The position numbers and the translations under genes were made by a program. Under the pieces are notes generated by a model. It did no database searches. It was given only the letters and a program-made list of their open reading frames with translations, and was not told where the DNA came from. Positions 19,153 to 27,194 of a DNA stretch of 44,658 bases are shown here, piece after piece (positions within the stretch are counted from its first letter, which is position 1; the number at the start of each line of letters is the position of its first letter). This DNA comes from Deltaproteobacteria bacterium (lineage in GTDB: Bacteria; Myxococcota_A; Polyangia; JAAYKL01), in assembly GCA_016936575.1 (NCBI GenBank), contig JAFGXQ010000135.1, positions 1 through 44,658 of the forward strand, given 5' to 3'.

Positions 19153-20847
19153 ATGACAAAAAAACTGTTCATTTTAAGTTTGTTGGCTTCGTGCTTCCTG
19201 GCGTCGCCAATGGTAACCGCCCAGGACGATTTTAATCCGAATTTTGTGGCGCCTCGTTCCAAAGTGGCTCCCGGTCTTGGTCAGGACCCCAGTGAGTTGG
19301 CTGTTAAAACGTACGGTGTCAACCCCATCGCACTCGATGGCGGTGGTGGTGACGCTGATGAGAGAAACAACTTTTATTACACCGGTTATTTCAGAGCCCC
19401 GTTCAATTTTGGTATCGGCTCAAATGAAACGCTCGAAGGCGATGGCCTGTCCGGAACCAAAATTCATTCTTTGCCGGTAATTCCCGATACCAGTTATCTG
19501 GATTGGCGTTATACCAATACCCATGGCGGCCCCTGGGCGGAAATCAAGTTCACCTACGGCAATCGCAAGGTATCCGGTAACGTGGCACTCGCAACATACA
19601 ACATGACAACCGGCGGGTACAAAAAACTGGCTTCTCAGCTGGGCATTACCGAGGGTTTTGTCAGCATGAACTTCCCCGGGATTTTCGCAGATCGCGGTGG
19701 TCTGGTAGCCAACGTGGGGGTTTTCTCCGCTCGGTACGGTATGGCCGGTCGCTATGATGCCGGTTCTTACGATACGTATTTGTTCGGCGCGACCAAAACC
19801 GCCGGTGAACATATGCGCGTTTATTTTGACATTGCGCCCAAACTGACCCTCCATCTGGAGCAGGGTTTCGGTGGCAAAGTGGAAGTGGCTCCGTTTGCTC
19901 AGTATGAACTGGTGGATATGGACGGCGAGACTGTTACCAACTCCGCCAACAACGACCAGGTTGTTCCCAATCCGTTGGGCGGCCAGCAGTGGACACCCTA
20001 CGGTGGCAGTGACTGGGAACAGGGCGATACGCTGCTGCATCACGAGCACATCGGTGTGACTTATGATGATAAACTGTTTATCGGTGGACACTTCATGCAC
20101 TCTTTCAGCAAGGACTCTGATTCCTTCAACGAAGATTTCGGAAGCGCCAAAAATGCGCACCTGATGAACATGGGTGTTGATGTTCGGTTGCGCGATTTCT
20201 TCTTTGGCAACGGCTATCTCGGTTATTCACACATCGATTTGAAAAACCCGCTTCGTTTGGGCGGTGCACTTGAGGCGTTGCATTCGGCCGGTGGTTGGGC
20301 ATGGAACCAGAACTATTTCAAGCCGAGCACCATCAGCCCCACCGGCGGTGGTTCTCATATGACAGCAACCAATATGGGAGACAACACGGGCACCATCGAT
20401 ACGATCGTTTTCGAGTATGAGTTCAGCGTTGCGAAGTTTCTGTGGCATCCCAAAGCGTTCTGGGGGCAGGATAAAGACGTTGTTATCAAGGCGTTCGGTA
20501 TGTTGAACTTTGTTAATTCCGACAGCCCGCTGTTTACTGCAGCGACCACCAAGCTGAAATACGGCGGCGATGTTCTCTGGACACCGATGCCCTGGTTCGG
20601 TTTAGGCGGACGAGTTGACATAGTAAATCCAGACATGGATGACAATACGGTTAGTTTCGTGCAGTACAGTGGTCGCATGTTGTTCAGAAGCAAGTTTGTT
20701 ACCCACGAGACCATTAACGTTCAATACACTTACTACGACTTGGGCGAAAATGTAATGTCCGGTTACCCGTGGAACGTGGACGGGCCCAATGGCCCAATGA
20801 AATGCGATGAGCACGTGATTTCGCTCGGCGCTTCCATGTGGTGGTAA
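19153..20847 (+). CDS. Outer-membrane beta-barrel protein (porin-like)
   Basis: This 564-residue protein starts at ATG 19153 behind GAGGT. It has a signal peptide (KKLFILSLLASCFLASPMVTAQ) and then a Gly/aromatic-rich sequence with alternating hydrophobic strands, such as AEIKFTYGNRKVSGNVALA, KLTLHLEQGFGGKVEVAPF and ETINVQYTYYDLG. It ends in GASMWW; a terminal aromatic residue is the usual Bam insertion signal of barrel proteins. It is probably an outer-membrane channel or receptor. The preceding carbohydrate-binding-like lipoprotein suggests glycan uptake or binding, as inference only. I do not recognise a specific porin family. Confidence 0.7.
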   Translation: MTKKLFILSLLASCFLASPMVTAQDDFNPNFVAPRSKVAPGLGQDPSELAVKTYGVNPIALDGGGGDADERNNFYYTGYFRAPFNFGIGSNETLEGDGLSGTKIHSLPVIPDTSYLDWRYTNTHGGPWAEIKFTYGNRKVSGNVALATYNMTTGGYKKLASQLGITEGFVSMNFPGIFADRGGLVANVGVFSARYGMAGRYDAGSYDTYLFGATKTAGEHMRVYFDIAPKLTLHLEQGFGGKVEVAPFAQYELVDMDGETVTNSANNDQVVPNPLGGQQWTPYGGSDWEQGDTLLHHEHIGVTYDDKLFIGGHFMHSFSKDSDSFNEDFGSAKNAHLMNMGVDVRLRDFFFGNGYLGYSHIDLKNPLRLGGALEALHSAGGWAWNQNYFKPSTISPTGGGSHMTATNMGDNTGTIDTIVFEYEFSVAKFLWHPKAFWGQDKDVVIKAFGMLNFVNSDSPLFTAATTKLKYGGDVLWTPMPWFGLGGRVDIVNPDMDDNTVSFVQYSGRMLFRSKFVTHETINVQYTYYDLGENVMSGYPWNVDGPNGPMKCDEHVISLGASMWW

Positions 20848-20978
20848 TTTCTACAGCTTGTGTTCTTCCCTGATTATTCTCTCCCAAAATTTTTAAACGT
20901 GTTGTACAAACTGAAACCGCTGTTTATGAGATGGTCAATCTGCTTGCTGGGATGATACGTGCGTGATATGACGTGTTC

Positions 20979-21446
20979 ATGAGCAAATACATCGGTATGG
21001 TTACGCTTCTACTGGTACTGTTCGGCTGTCATGAGGACTCGCCTTTCTGTCATGATGGATTCTGTGGTTGCGGCGGCCGCACGGATTGCCCTATGGATTG
21101 CGGTGATGTGGATGGTTGTGTGATGGACTGCGGCTCTGCGGACATATGCGAAACCCATTGTGATGACGGTTGCAGCGTGGAGTGTTCAGATGCCAGTACG
21201 TGCGCGCACGAGTGCGACGAGGACTGTCGTCTGTCATGTCACTCTGTAGGCAGCTGTTACGGCTTTATCGGCCCGGGAAGTGTGGCCAGCTGCAGTAATT
21301 TCGGTTCCTGCGAGATTGAGTGCAGCGGTAGCTGTAAGGTGAATTGTTATGGCTGCGCAATTCATTGTCCGGACGGCGAAGCACCGGTGGCGTGTCCCAA
21401 CGGCGATTCTTTTGTCTGTGCCGGGGGATCATGCGATTGGCAATAG
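20979..21446 (+). CDS. Cysteine-rich small lipoprotein
   Basis: This is a 155-residue protein starting at ATG 20979, two codons after an alternative GTG. An N-terminal hydrophobic stretch ends in LVLFGC, a lipobox. The mature part holds about 27 cysteines (about 17 per cent), mostly in short motifs such as DCPMDCG, GCVMDCG and CETHCDDGCSVEC, with roughly regular spacing of 4-8 residues. The spacing suggests a disulfide-stapled repeat structure, like the cysteine-rich domains common on myxobacterial surface lipoproteins. No catalytic motif is visible and I cannot assign a function. Confidence 0.65.
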   Translation: MSKYIGMVTLLLVLFGCHEDSPFCHDGFCGCGGRTDCPMDCGDVDGCVMDCGSADICETHCDDGCSVECSDASTCAHECDEDCRLSCHSVGSCYGFIGPGSVASCSNFGSCEIECSGSCKVNCYGCAIHCPDGEAPVACPNGDSFVCAGGSCDWQ

Positions 21447-21755
21447 CTTGAGGCCCCGAGCCGCATTGCTTAGAACTGCCCGCTTGTATGATATGGGGCA
21501 ATCGCAATAAAACATTTCCCGTTTTTGTCGATTCAATATCCTTATTTTTTTGTTTTAGGCGGCTTTGTAACTTTTCCATGAAGTTTATGTGAAGGGTTTG
21601 AATACCGCAGTGAAATTTCGTTTTCGCCGAACAACCTTGGAAATGCTGGTAGCCCATCGTTGCAGGGTGATTTCACACAATGTGCTGTGCTGATTTGCGC
21701 GAAGTGATGAAATTTCACGTTTGCCCGACTATACGGCAATTTAAAGGAACAGGTC
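21447..21755. other. Intergenic region before the CotH gene
   Basis: This 309-bp stretch holds no convincing gene. A perfect 10-bp palindrome TGAAATTTCA lies at 21708-21717, and a similar GTGAAATTTC lies about 100 bp upstream, so a regulator site is possible but weak. AAAGGA just before ATG 21756 serves the CotH gene. Confidence 0.35.
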
Positions 21756-23264
21756 ATGGGTAACATTCTGAAAATGAGAAATTATATTGTTTTTTTACAT
21801 GGGGCGGTTTTATTGACGCTTGTCTTCGCCGGTTGCGAGCGGGATGGGTCGATTTCGTGCGATGGAGATTCTCACGATATTGAGCGTCCCGATTTCTGGT
21901 CAGTGCAAAGTCACTGCCGCGGTGTGCTTCCCGACTACCAGAAGGTGTTCGACGAAGAACAGGTACACGAAATCGATATTACGGTAAGCCCCGAGATGTA
22001 TCAGGCGATGCGCGACAACCTCGACTACATGGTGTTTACGGCGAATCGACCGGCGGACCTGGACGGTATTGACAATCCGATTACGGTACCTGTGGAGATC
22101 GGATATGATGGGTATCGGTGGACAGATGTGGGAATGCGGTATAAAGGGCATTCGTCTTTGTTCGCAGCGTGGCAGAAGCCGACCGACAAGCTCTCTTTTA
22201 TTTTATCGTTTGATGCGTACGAGGAGTCGAAACCAAGTACGGACAATCAGCGCTTTTTCGGTTTCAAACGGCTTATATTCTCGAACAATTACAACGACCC
22301 GTCTTTTATTCGCGATAAGGTCGCCGGTGAAATCTACCGCGCAGCAGGGCTGCCGGTGGTTCGCAGCGTTTTTGCGGCGGTATATATAGACCATGGAGAA
22401 GGTAGGGAATATATGGGGTTGTATACCATGCTTGAAGATGCCGCAGATAAAATGCTGGAAACTCAATTCGGTGACTATAACGGGACAAAAGGCAATCTAT
22501 ACAAACCCTGGGGAGATGCGGCGCGTTGGAGAAGTCCGGACGAAGAGGTGGAGACCGAAAACAGCAATTGGTGGGAAGACGACATCGAATCGCATTTTGT
22601 AAAAAGTACAAATGAGGACACGTCGGATTGGTCCGATGTGATGCAGGCGATACAGCGACTCCATGCGGAACAAACGGATGCGGCGCAGTGGCGAACGGAA
22701 CTGGAAGAAGTGTTCGATGTGGATTCTTTTATTCGCTATCTAGCGGTCAGTCGGGTCATCATGAATTGGGACAGCTACGGTTGCATGCATCATAATTATT
22801 ATATTTACGCCAACCCCAATGATCACGGTCGTATCACCTGGTTCCCGTGGGATTTGGGGGAGACCATGTACAACCGACAGGATGCGAGCTGCTTGGATTT
22901 GGACGGAATCACGTATTACTATATCGTGAATCCGGACAGAAATAGAACAGTAGATACCTACTGGCCGCTGATTCAGAACATTTTGGGCGACAGCGTGTAC
23001 CTGTGGCAATATTGGCAGGAAGTGGACCAAACAGTGGACGGGCCTTTTAATGCGGACTTTGTGATTTCGATGATGGAGCGATATCACGACCTGATTGCAC
23101 CGTATATTGTCGGTCCGATTGCTGAAGAGCGGTCGACCAGCACCACCTGCACGAGTTCGGGATGTGAGGATTTTGTAGAGTCATTGACAGAAGGAGACGG
23201 GGCGTTGATTCCCCATGTACATGCAAGGCACGCGGTGGTCGAAGCGGCGTTGGAAGGGAAGTAG
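21756..23264 (+). CDS. CotH-kinase family lipoprotein
   Basis: This 502-residue protein starts at ATG 21756 with AAAGGA 8 nt upstream. A hydrophobic N-terminus ends in the lipobox LVFAGC. CotH features follow in order: VHEIDITVSPEMYQAM (about 70), VGMRYKGHSS (about 125), KLSFILSFDAY, FFGFKRLIFSNNYNDPSFIR, YMGLYTMLEDAADK, KGNLYKPWGDAA and ITWFPWDLGETM near 365. CotH proteins have an atypical protein-kinase fold; Bacillus CotH phosphorylates spore-coat proteins. In lipid-anchored Gram-negative members the substrate is unknown. The length is normal for the family. The porin-like gene follows 9 bp later, so the two are probably one transcript. Confidence 0.9.
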   Translation: MGNILKMRNYIVFLHGAVLLTLVFAGCERDGSISCDGDSHDIERPDFWSVQSHCRGVLPDYQKVFDEEQVHEIDITVSPEMYQAMRDNLDYMVFTANRPADLDGIDNPITVPVEIGYDGYRWTDVGMRYKGHSSLFAAWQKPTDKLSFILSFDAYEESKPSTDNQRFFGFKRLIFSNNYNDPSFIRDKVAGEIYRAAGLPVVRSVFAAVYIDHGEGREYMGLYTMLEDAADKMLETQFGDYNGTKGNLYKPWGDAARWRSPDEEVETENSNWWEDDIESHFVKSTNEDTSDWSDVMQAIQRLHAEQTDAAQWRTELEEVFDVDSFIRYLAVSRVIMNWDSYGCMHHNYYIYANPNDHGRITWFPWDLGETMYNRQDASCLDLDGITYYYIVNPDRNRTVDTYWPLIQNILGDSVYLWQYWQEVDQTVDGPFNADFVISMMERYHDLIAPYIVGPIAEERSTSTTCTSSGCEDFVESLTEGDGALIPHVHARHAVVEAALEGK

Positions 23265-23273
23265 GTGATATGA

Positions 23274-24761
23274 ATGACAAGTAGAACTCAAGCGACGTGG
23301 ATGATTTGGGTAATTGTGTGTTGTATGGTCGCCGCTGTGCACAACACTTGGGCGCAGGACGATGCCGATACGGTTTCGGAAGGCTCAACCGAAGAAGGGG
23401 CGCCATCAGATGCGGACTCGGACACCGGGAATACGAATCAAGACGAAGATACCGCCGATACGCAGGATACGCAACCCCAGGATGCGGGTGCAGAAAACAG
23501 CGCATTGCAGGTTCGTGCTGGAACTGCTGAGATGACGGGACCGGGTTCTTCGGAAACTCAAACGGATACAGCTTCTGTTTCGGTCGATGCAAAATCAGAT
23601 GACGGGAATGCAGATGAACGCGATCGCGGTTTTTTACACAGCATTAAAAAGAAGCCTGATTTGAAACTGCGGGCTCAGTTGGCGGCACTTTGGCAATTGC
23701 AGGACGATATGTATGAGCCGACAAATGAGTTCCTGGTGAATCGCGCACGTATTAAGTTTTCATGGGAGCAGGGAGATGCGGTAGAGGCGGTGGTGAAGGT
23801 GGAAGCCAAGGAACTGTTCCGCGGCAATACCGACGATTCCATTTTGCGCGACCTGTACATTCGGGTGCAGCCGGTTCGATGGCTGGGTCTGCGTGTGGGG
23901 CAATTCAAAAAGCCGTTCAGTGGCATGGCGCTCACCTCCTGGAGTGCTCATCCGTTTGTGGAAAGGGGAATCAGCAATGATTATATCATCGACCACCTCT
24001 TGTACGGCGGTCGGGACATCGGTGCCATGCTGGAGGGACGGTTGGTGGAATCGATAAAGTTGGATTACGCGTTGGGTGTGTTCAACGGAATGGGCATGAA
24101 CGCCAATGAGTTGGGCTTCGCAGGCAGCAAAGATGTGGTTGCGCGGTTGGAATTGGAACCGGTTAAATGGTTGGACATCGGGGCCAATGGTTCGTTTAAA
24201 TTTATCGAACGCCAGGATTTGATTGGATATATGAATCAAGATAACTTCGATATGGTGCAGGAAGACGAATATCCGAATGGTTACAGCGCGTTGGATTTTC
24301 AGCAGGAGTATGACTGGATGGCCAGGTGGTGGTGGATGTCGGGGTTGGATGTGAAAGTAACACCGAAAAAATGGCGCATTGCAGCGGAAGGAATGTTCGG
24401 TCGAAACTGGTGGTTTTTCAAATACCGATATCTGTGGAGCGGGGCGCTTGAAATTTCGTACAAGAAGAAGGTGAAAAAGGGTGTTTCAATATGGTTGGAG
24501 CCTGGGGTGCGCGCAGATGTGTTGTCGTTTCTGAATACGGATTTGAGCGGGTGGAGAACCCGGATGTGGCAGATTGTGCCCGGTGTGAATGTTCATATCG
24601 GTAAATATGTGCGTTTGATGCTGAACGGTGAATTTATTATCGCGCAGGGAACCGAAGCAGACATTGACGGTTCCAGGCGCGACGGCCTGTGGCCCGAAGA
24701 ATATCCCGGCGCCTGGACCGACGCCAAACGTTTCATGCTGCAGCTGGCGTTTGATCGATAG
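23274..24761 (+). CDS. Phosphate-selective porin O/P-like outer-membrane protein
   Basis: This 495-residue protein has an N-terminal signal segment (MIWVIVCCMVAAVHNTWAQ). A long acidic, low-complexity stretch follows (about 30-115, rich in Asp, Ala, Thr and Gln). A barrel region from about 125 onward has porin O/P features: LRAQLAALWQLQDD, FLVNRARIKFSWEQG, LRDLYIRVQPVRWLGLRVGQ, FKKPFSGMALTSW and GVFNGMGMNANELG. It ends FMLQLAFDR. Family members make channels for anions such as phosphate; specificity here is unproven. The acidic N-terminal extension is unusual. It lies directly after the CotH gene. Confidence 0.78.
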   Translation: MTSRTQATWMIWVIVCCMVAAVHNTWAQDDADTVSEGSTEEGAPSDADSDTGNTNQDEDTADTQDTQPQDAGAENSALQVRAGTAEMTGPGSSETQTDTASVSVDAKSDDGNADERDRGFLHSIKKKPDLKLRAQLAALWQLQDDMYEPTNEFLVNRARIKFSWEQGDAVEAVVKVEAKELFRGNTDDSILRDLYIRVQPVRWLGLRVGQFKKPFSGMALTSWSAHPFVERGISNDYIIDHLLYGGRDIGAMLEGRLVESIKLDYALGVFNGMGMNANELGFAGSKDVVARLELEPVKWLDIGANGSFKFIERQDLIGYMNQDNFDMVQEDEYPNGYSALDFQQEYDWMARWWWMSGLDVKVTPKKWRIAAEGMFGRNWWFFKYRYLWSGALEISYKKKVKKGVSIWLEPGVRADVLSFLNTDLSGWRTRMWQIVPGVNVHIGKYVRLMLNGEFIIAQGTEADIDGSRRDGLWPEEYPGAWTDAKRFMLQLAFDR

Positions 24762-24817
24762 AAAAATTGCTCTATGGAATAATTCCACTTGAGTGGGGTG
24801 GGTTCTTGGAGTTGTCA

Positions 24818-24861
24818 TTGACGTTGACATGCATGCGTTACATGCATACATTGTATGCATG
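24818..24861 (+). promoter_or_regulatory. Promoter and palindromic operator of the VapBC module
   Basis: A -35 TTGACA (24824-24829) and a -10 TACATT (24847-24852) are 17 bp apart. A perfect inverted repeat with 10-bp arms, CATGCATACA and TGTATGCATG around a single T, spans 24841-24861 and covers both the -10 and the antitoxin ATG (24859). A further ACATGCAT copy lies just upstream. Antitoxins of this class commonly repress their own promoter through such palindromes. Confidence 0.72.
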
Positions 24862-25110
24862 AAAACAATGCAATACACGATTCGTGGTATTTCAAAGAAG
24901 ATGGATAATGTGGCCAGAGAGCAGGCGCAGGAGTACAAAAAAAGTTTAAATGCGCAGTTGCTGTCCGCGTTGGCAAAAGGGTTGGGAATTAGCGATGAAA
25001 ATGTTCGGTTTCATGATTTGGATGATTTGTCGGGAAGCTGGGTTGAAGACGATGCTTTCAACGATGTGATTGCAGCTTTCGATACGGTGGATAAGGACTT
25101 GTGGAAATGA
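24859..25110 (+). CDS. VapB/FitA-type ribbon-helix-helix antitoxin
   Basis: This is an 83-residue protein beginning at ATG 24859 inside the palindromic operator; ATG 24868 is a possible alternative. The N-terminal 35 residues (MQYTIRGISKKMDNVARE, then KKSLNAQLLSAL) match the ribbon-helix-helix pattern: a beta strand, then a basic helix and a second helix with the SLNxxLL signature. The acidic C-terminal tail, with Trp residues near its end, should wrap the toxin. It binds DNA as a dimer and neutralises the PIN toxin encoded next. The start codon lies about where transcription should begin, so the message may be leaderless. Confidence 0.85.
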   Translation: MKTMQYTIRGISKKMDNVAREQAQEYKKSLNAQLLSALAKGLGISDENVRFHDLDDLSGSWVEDDAFNDVIAAFDTVDKDLWK

Positions 25111-25499
25111 GAGTTGCCTTTGACACCAATTTCTACGTTTCCTTCGTTCGAGGAAAGGAAACAGCGGTCGCTGCAGCCCAACAGGCGCATCAGATTGTGC
25201 TGCCATTCATTGTTGTCGCAGAGCTGCGCGCCGGGTTTTCCTGCGGTACTCGTTCAGCCAAAAATAACGAGGTGTTTACAAGGTTTCTGAACCGGAGCCG
25301 CGTGTTTGTTTCATATCCAGATGAGGGAACGACGCATCATTACGCAAATTTATTTCGTCAATTGCGGCAGCAGGGAACGCCGATTCCCTCGAATGATGTG
25401 TGGATTGCCGCACTATGTGTTCAACACAACTTGATTCTCGCCAGCGGGGACAGCCATTTCAATCACCTCCCTCAGATTCCACGATATTCCCCGGAATAA
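25107..25499 (+). CDS. vapC: VapC-type PIN-domain ribonuclease toxin
   Basis: This is a 130-residue PIN protein. ATG 25107 overlaps the antitoxin stop as ATGA, the usual coupling in VapBC pairs. Acidic metal-binding residues expected for catalysis are visible: Asp6 in VAFDTNFYVS, Glu in VVAELRAGF, Asp in PSNDVWIAALC, and a late Asp in LASGDSHF. VapC toxins cleave specific tRNAs or rRNA in the cytoplasm when the antitoxin is degraded. The length matches the family and nothing looks broken. The RNA target cannot be told from sequence. Confidence 0.9.
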   Translation: MRVAFDTNFYVSFVRGKETAVAAAQQAHQIVLPFIVVAELRAGFSCGTRSAKNNEVFTRFLNRSRVFVSYPDEGTTHHYANLFRQLRQQGTPIPSNDVWIAALCVQHNLILASGDSHFNHLPQIPRYSPE

Positions 25500-25555
25500 A
25501 GAACCGTTCGCCCGCCAGGCTTCTTTCCTCTGTTTTCTGATGCTCCTCAACCCTG

Positions 25556-26194
25556 CTATTTCTGGTGGCACGATGTGCAACCGGTGCTCATGTCTTTTTG
25601 CTGATGGCAGTTTTTGCACAGTTTGTGTGAGACGTCTTTGAACGCCGCGCCTTTTCCTTTTCCGTGGCAACTGCGACAAGCCGGCGGCATTTCGCCCTTT
25701 TCTTTGTTGTGGTGACACTTCACGCATGTTGTCACGGCTTTGTGTTTACTGTGAGAGAACGAGACGTTTCCGTTTTTAGCCAGAAAAGTGTACGACCCAT
25801 GACCCGGAAAGGCTGCACGCGGAGGCGGCGCAATCGCCTTTTTGCTCGTCGCGGTTTGTTTCTTCGGGTTTTTTGGGGGCGCCTTAGTGGTTTCGGTAGG
25901 CGGCTGAGAGGTTGTCGCTTCCGGAGACGGTTGGGTGTCTTCCTCGATAGCGGCCGTATCAGAGGGAGGAGGCGTTTCCTCTGCATCTACGCCGGTCTCT
26001 CCGGTCGAAGCATCGTTCGAAGGGGGGATTGCAGCGGTGTCGGAAGCCGCCGAGGCTTCCACGTCTTGCCCGGGCGTGTCGTTTTGGGGCGCGGAAGCCG
26101 TTTCGGTTTCGACCGATGTACTTCCGCCGCAGCCGAAACTGCCGCACAGTGACGTCAGCAAAAACACCAAAAGGAATAAACGAAATACTTTCAT
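25556..26194 (-). CDS. Tetrahaem c-type cytochrome lipoprotein with long linker
   Basis: This 212-residue protein has a signal peptide and lipobox-like SFGC near residue 22. A disordered Thr/Pro/Ser/Ala/Glu-rich linker of about 110 residues follows. The C-terminal 85 residues contain four CXXCH haem-binding motifs: CVKCH, CRSCH, CKNCH and CTSCH. Extra histidines (FSHSKHK, DVSHK) could serve as distal ligands, as in class III cytochromes (c3/c7 type). It is predicted to sit on the outer or inner membrane facing the periplasm and to shuttle electrons. No oxidoreductase partner is encoded nearby. The linker suggests it reaches out from its lipid anchor. Confidence 0.88.
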   Translation of the reverse strand: MKVFRLFLLVFLLTSLCGSFGCGGSTSVETETASAPQNDTPGQDVEASAASDTAAIPPSNDASTGETGVDAEETPPPSDTAAIEEDTQPSPEATTSQPPTETTKAPPKNPKKQTATSKKAIAPPPRAAFPGHGSYTFLAKNGNVSFSHSKHKAVTTCVKCHHNKEKGEMPPACRSCHGKGKGAAFKDVSHKLCKNCHQQKDMSTGCTSCHQK

Positions 26195-26468
26195 TTTCGT
26201 CAGTACCTCCCTGGATTGATTTTAACGTGGTGTAGCATTGTAACGTGCAGACCGATATTTTCAAGAAACAGTGAAACGCAAAATCACCATCGGTTTGCGC
26301 GCAACGCAACATGCATAAGTATTTTGTTCTTTCTTATCGGAATGTGATAATATAGCGTATAAATAAAATGTCACGCAGTTGCCGGGCAATATCTTTCATG
26401 CACGATAGCGTTTCGGTTTCGCAAGGTTACGGGGTCGTTGTGTACGACCTTTCACAGGAGTTTGGGCA

Positions 26469-27074
26469 ATGAAGTTTCTGTTTATTTATTTGATATTGGT
26501 TCTTTGTTTTTCGGCTTTCGGTGCATCGTGCGATAAACGCACGAGCGATGACGCGTCTGAGGAAACCGACAGTGGGACGGACAGTCGCGATGAACCCAAC
26601 AACCAGGGAGAGGCCGATTCCGATACGGGTTCATCGGAGCGTGATAGTGGTGATGCGCGAGGAGACTCTGACACAACCATACCAGCGCAGGGGGACGCGG
26701 ACAGCGATGCCGACAGCGACGTGGACACCGAATCGGCTTCGATTGCGGATTGTATGGAGCCGTGTATCAAAGCAATTGAGTGTGAAATCTATTCAGATAT
26801 GACAACTTGTACTTCTGAATGCGTCGACGATGTCACCGGGGCAGAGGCGTTTTGTATAAATGCCTGCGATGAACGGGCGACTTGTGATGCCTGGTTGGCC
26901 TGCGCAGACGCCTGTTTTGATGTTGCCGGAAACGGGGAATACTGCGTCGGATATGAAATGGGATCGGATGAGGACGTGTGTTGTCAAACGAATGATCCCT
27001 GCGACTGGGCATCGGACAGCTGGTGTGATTGTGGCGGTACCTGCACCTGGGATACCGCAGACTGCAGGCAGTAA
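26469..27074 (+). CDS. Lipoprotein with Asp-rich dipeptide stalk and cysteine-rich C-terminus
   Basis: This 201-residue protein starts at ATG 26469 behind AGGAG. An N-terminal hydrophobic segment ends in FGASC, a lipobox variant. Residues 25-95 are low complexity and acidic (SDTGSSERDSGDARGDSD, DADSDADSDVD). The C-terminal 100 residues hold many cysteines (CMEPCIKAIEC, CINACDERATCD, CACADACFD-like spacing, CDWASDSWCDCGGTC), suggesting a small disulfide-rich head. The architecture recurs in three more genes in this window (37047, 42708 and 44334). Function unknown; probably cell-surface exposed. Confidence 0.7.
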   Translation: MKFLFIYLILVLCFSAFGASCDKRTSDDASEETDSGTDSRDEPNNQGEADSDTGSSERDSGDARGDSDTTIPAQGDADSDADSDVDTESASIADCMEPCIKAIECEIYSDMTTCTSECVDDVTGAEAFCINACDERATCDAWLACADACFDVAGNGEYCVGYEMGSDEDVCCQTNDPCDWASDSWCDCGGTCTWDTADCRQ

Positions 27075-27194
27075 CGTTGGAGTGCTGATATGGTTTTTGA
27101 TGCAAATTTTTTTCGAAGCGTTAATGTTTCTTCATGAGAAACGTTCAACAGGGATTCTTCGGCTCCAGTGCTGAGGTTGACGCAACTGAAACAG

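Noticed and set aside
24775..24787. Palindrome TGGAATAATTCCA after the porin gene as a terminator
   Set aside because: The stem is only six base pairs and AT-rich, with no T-run; it may be an extra regulator site for the toxin-antitoxin module, but support is weak.
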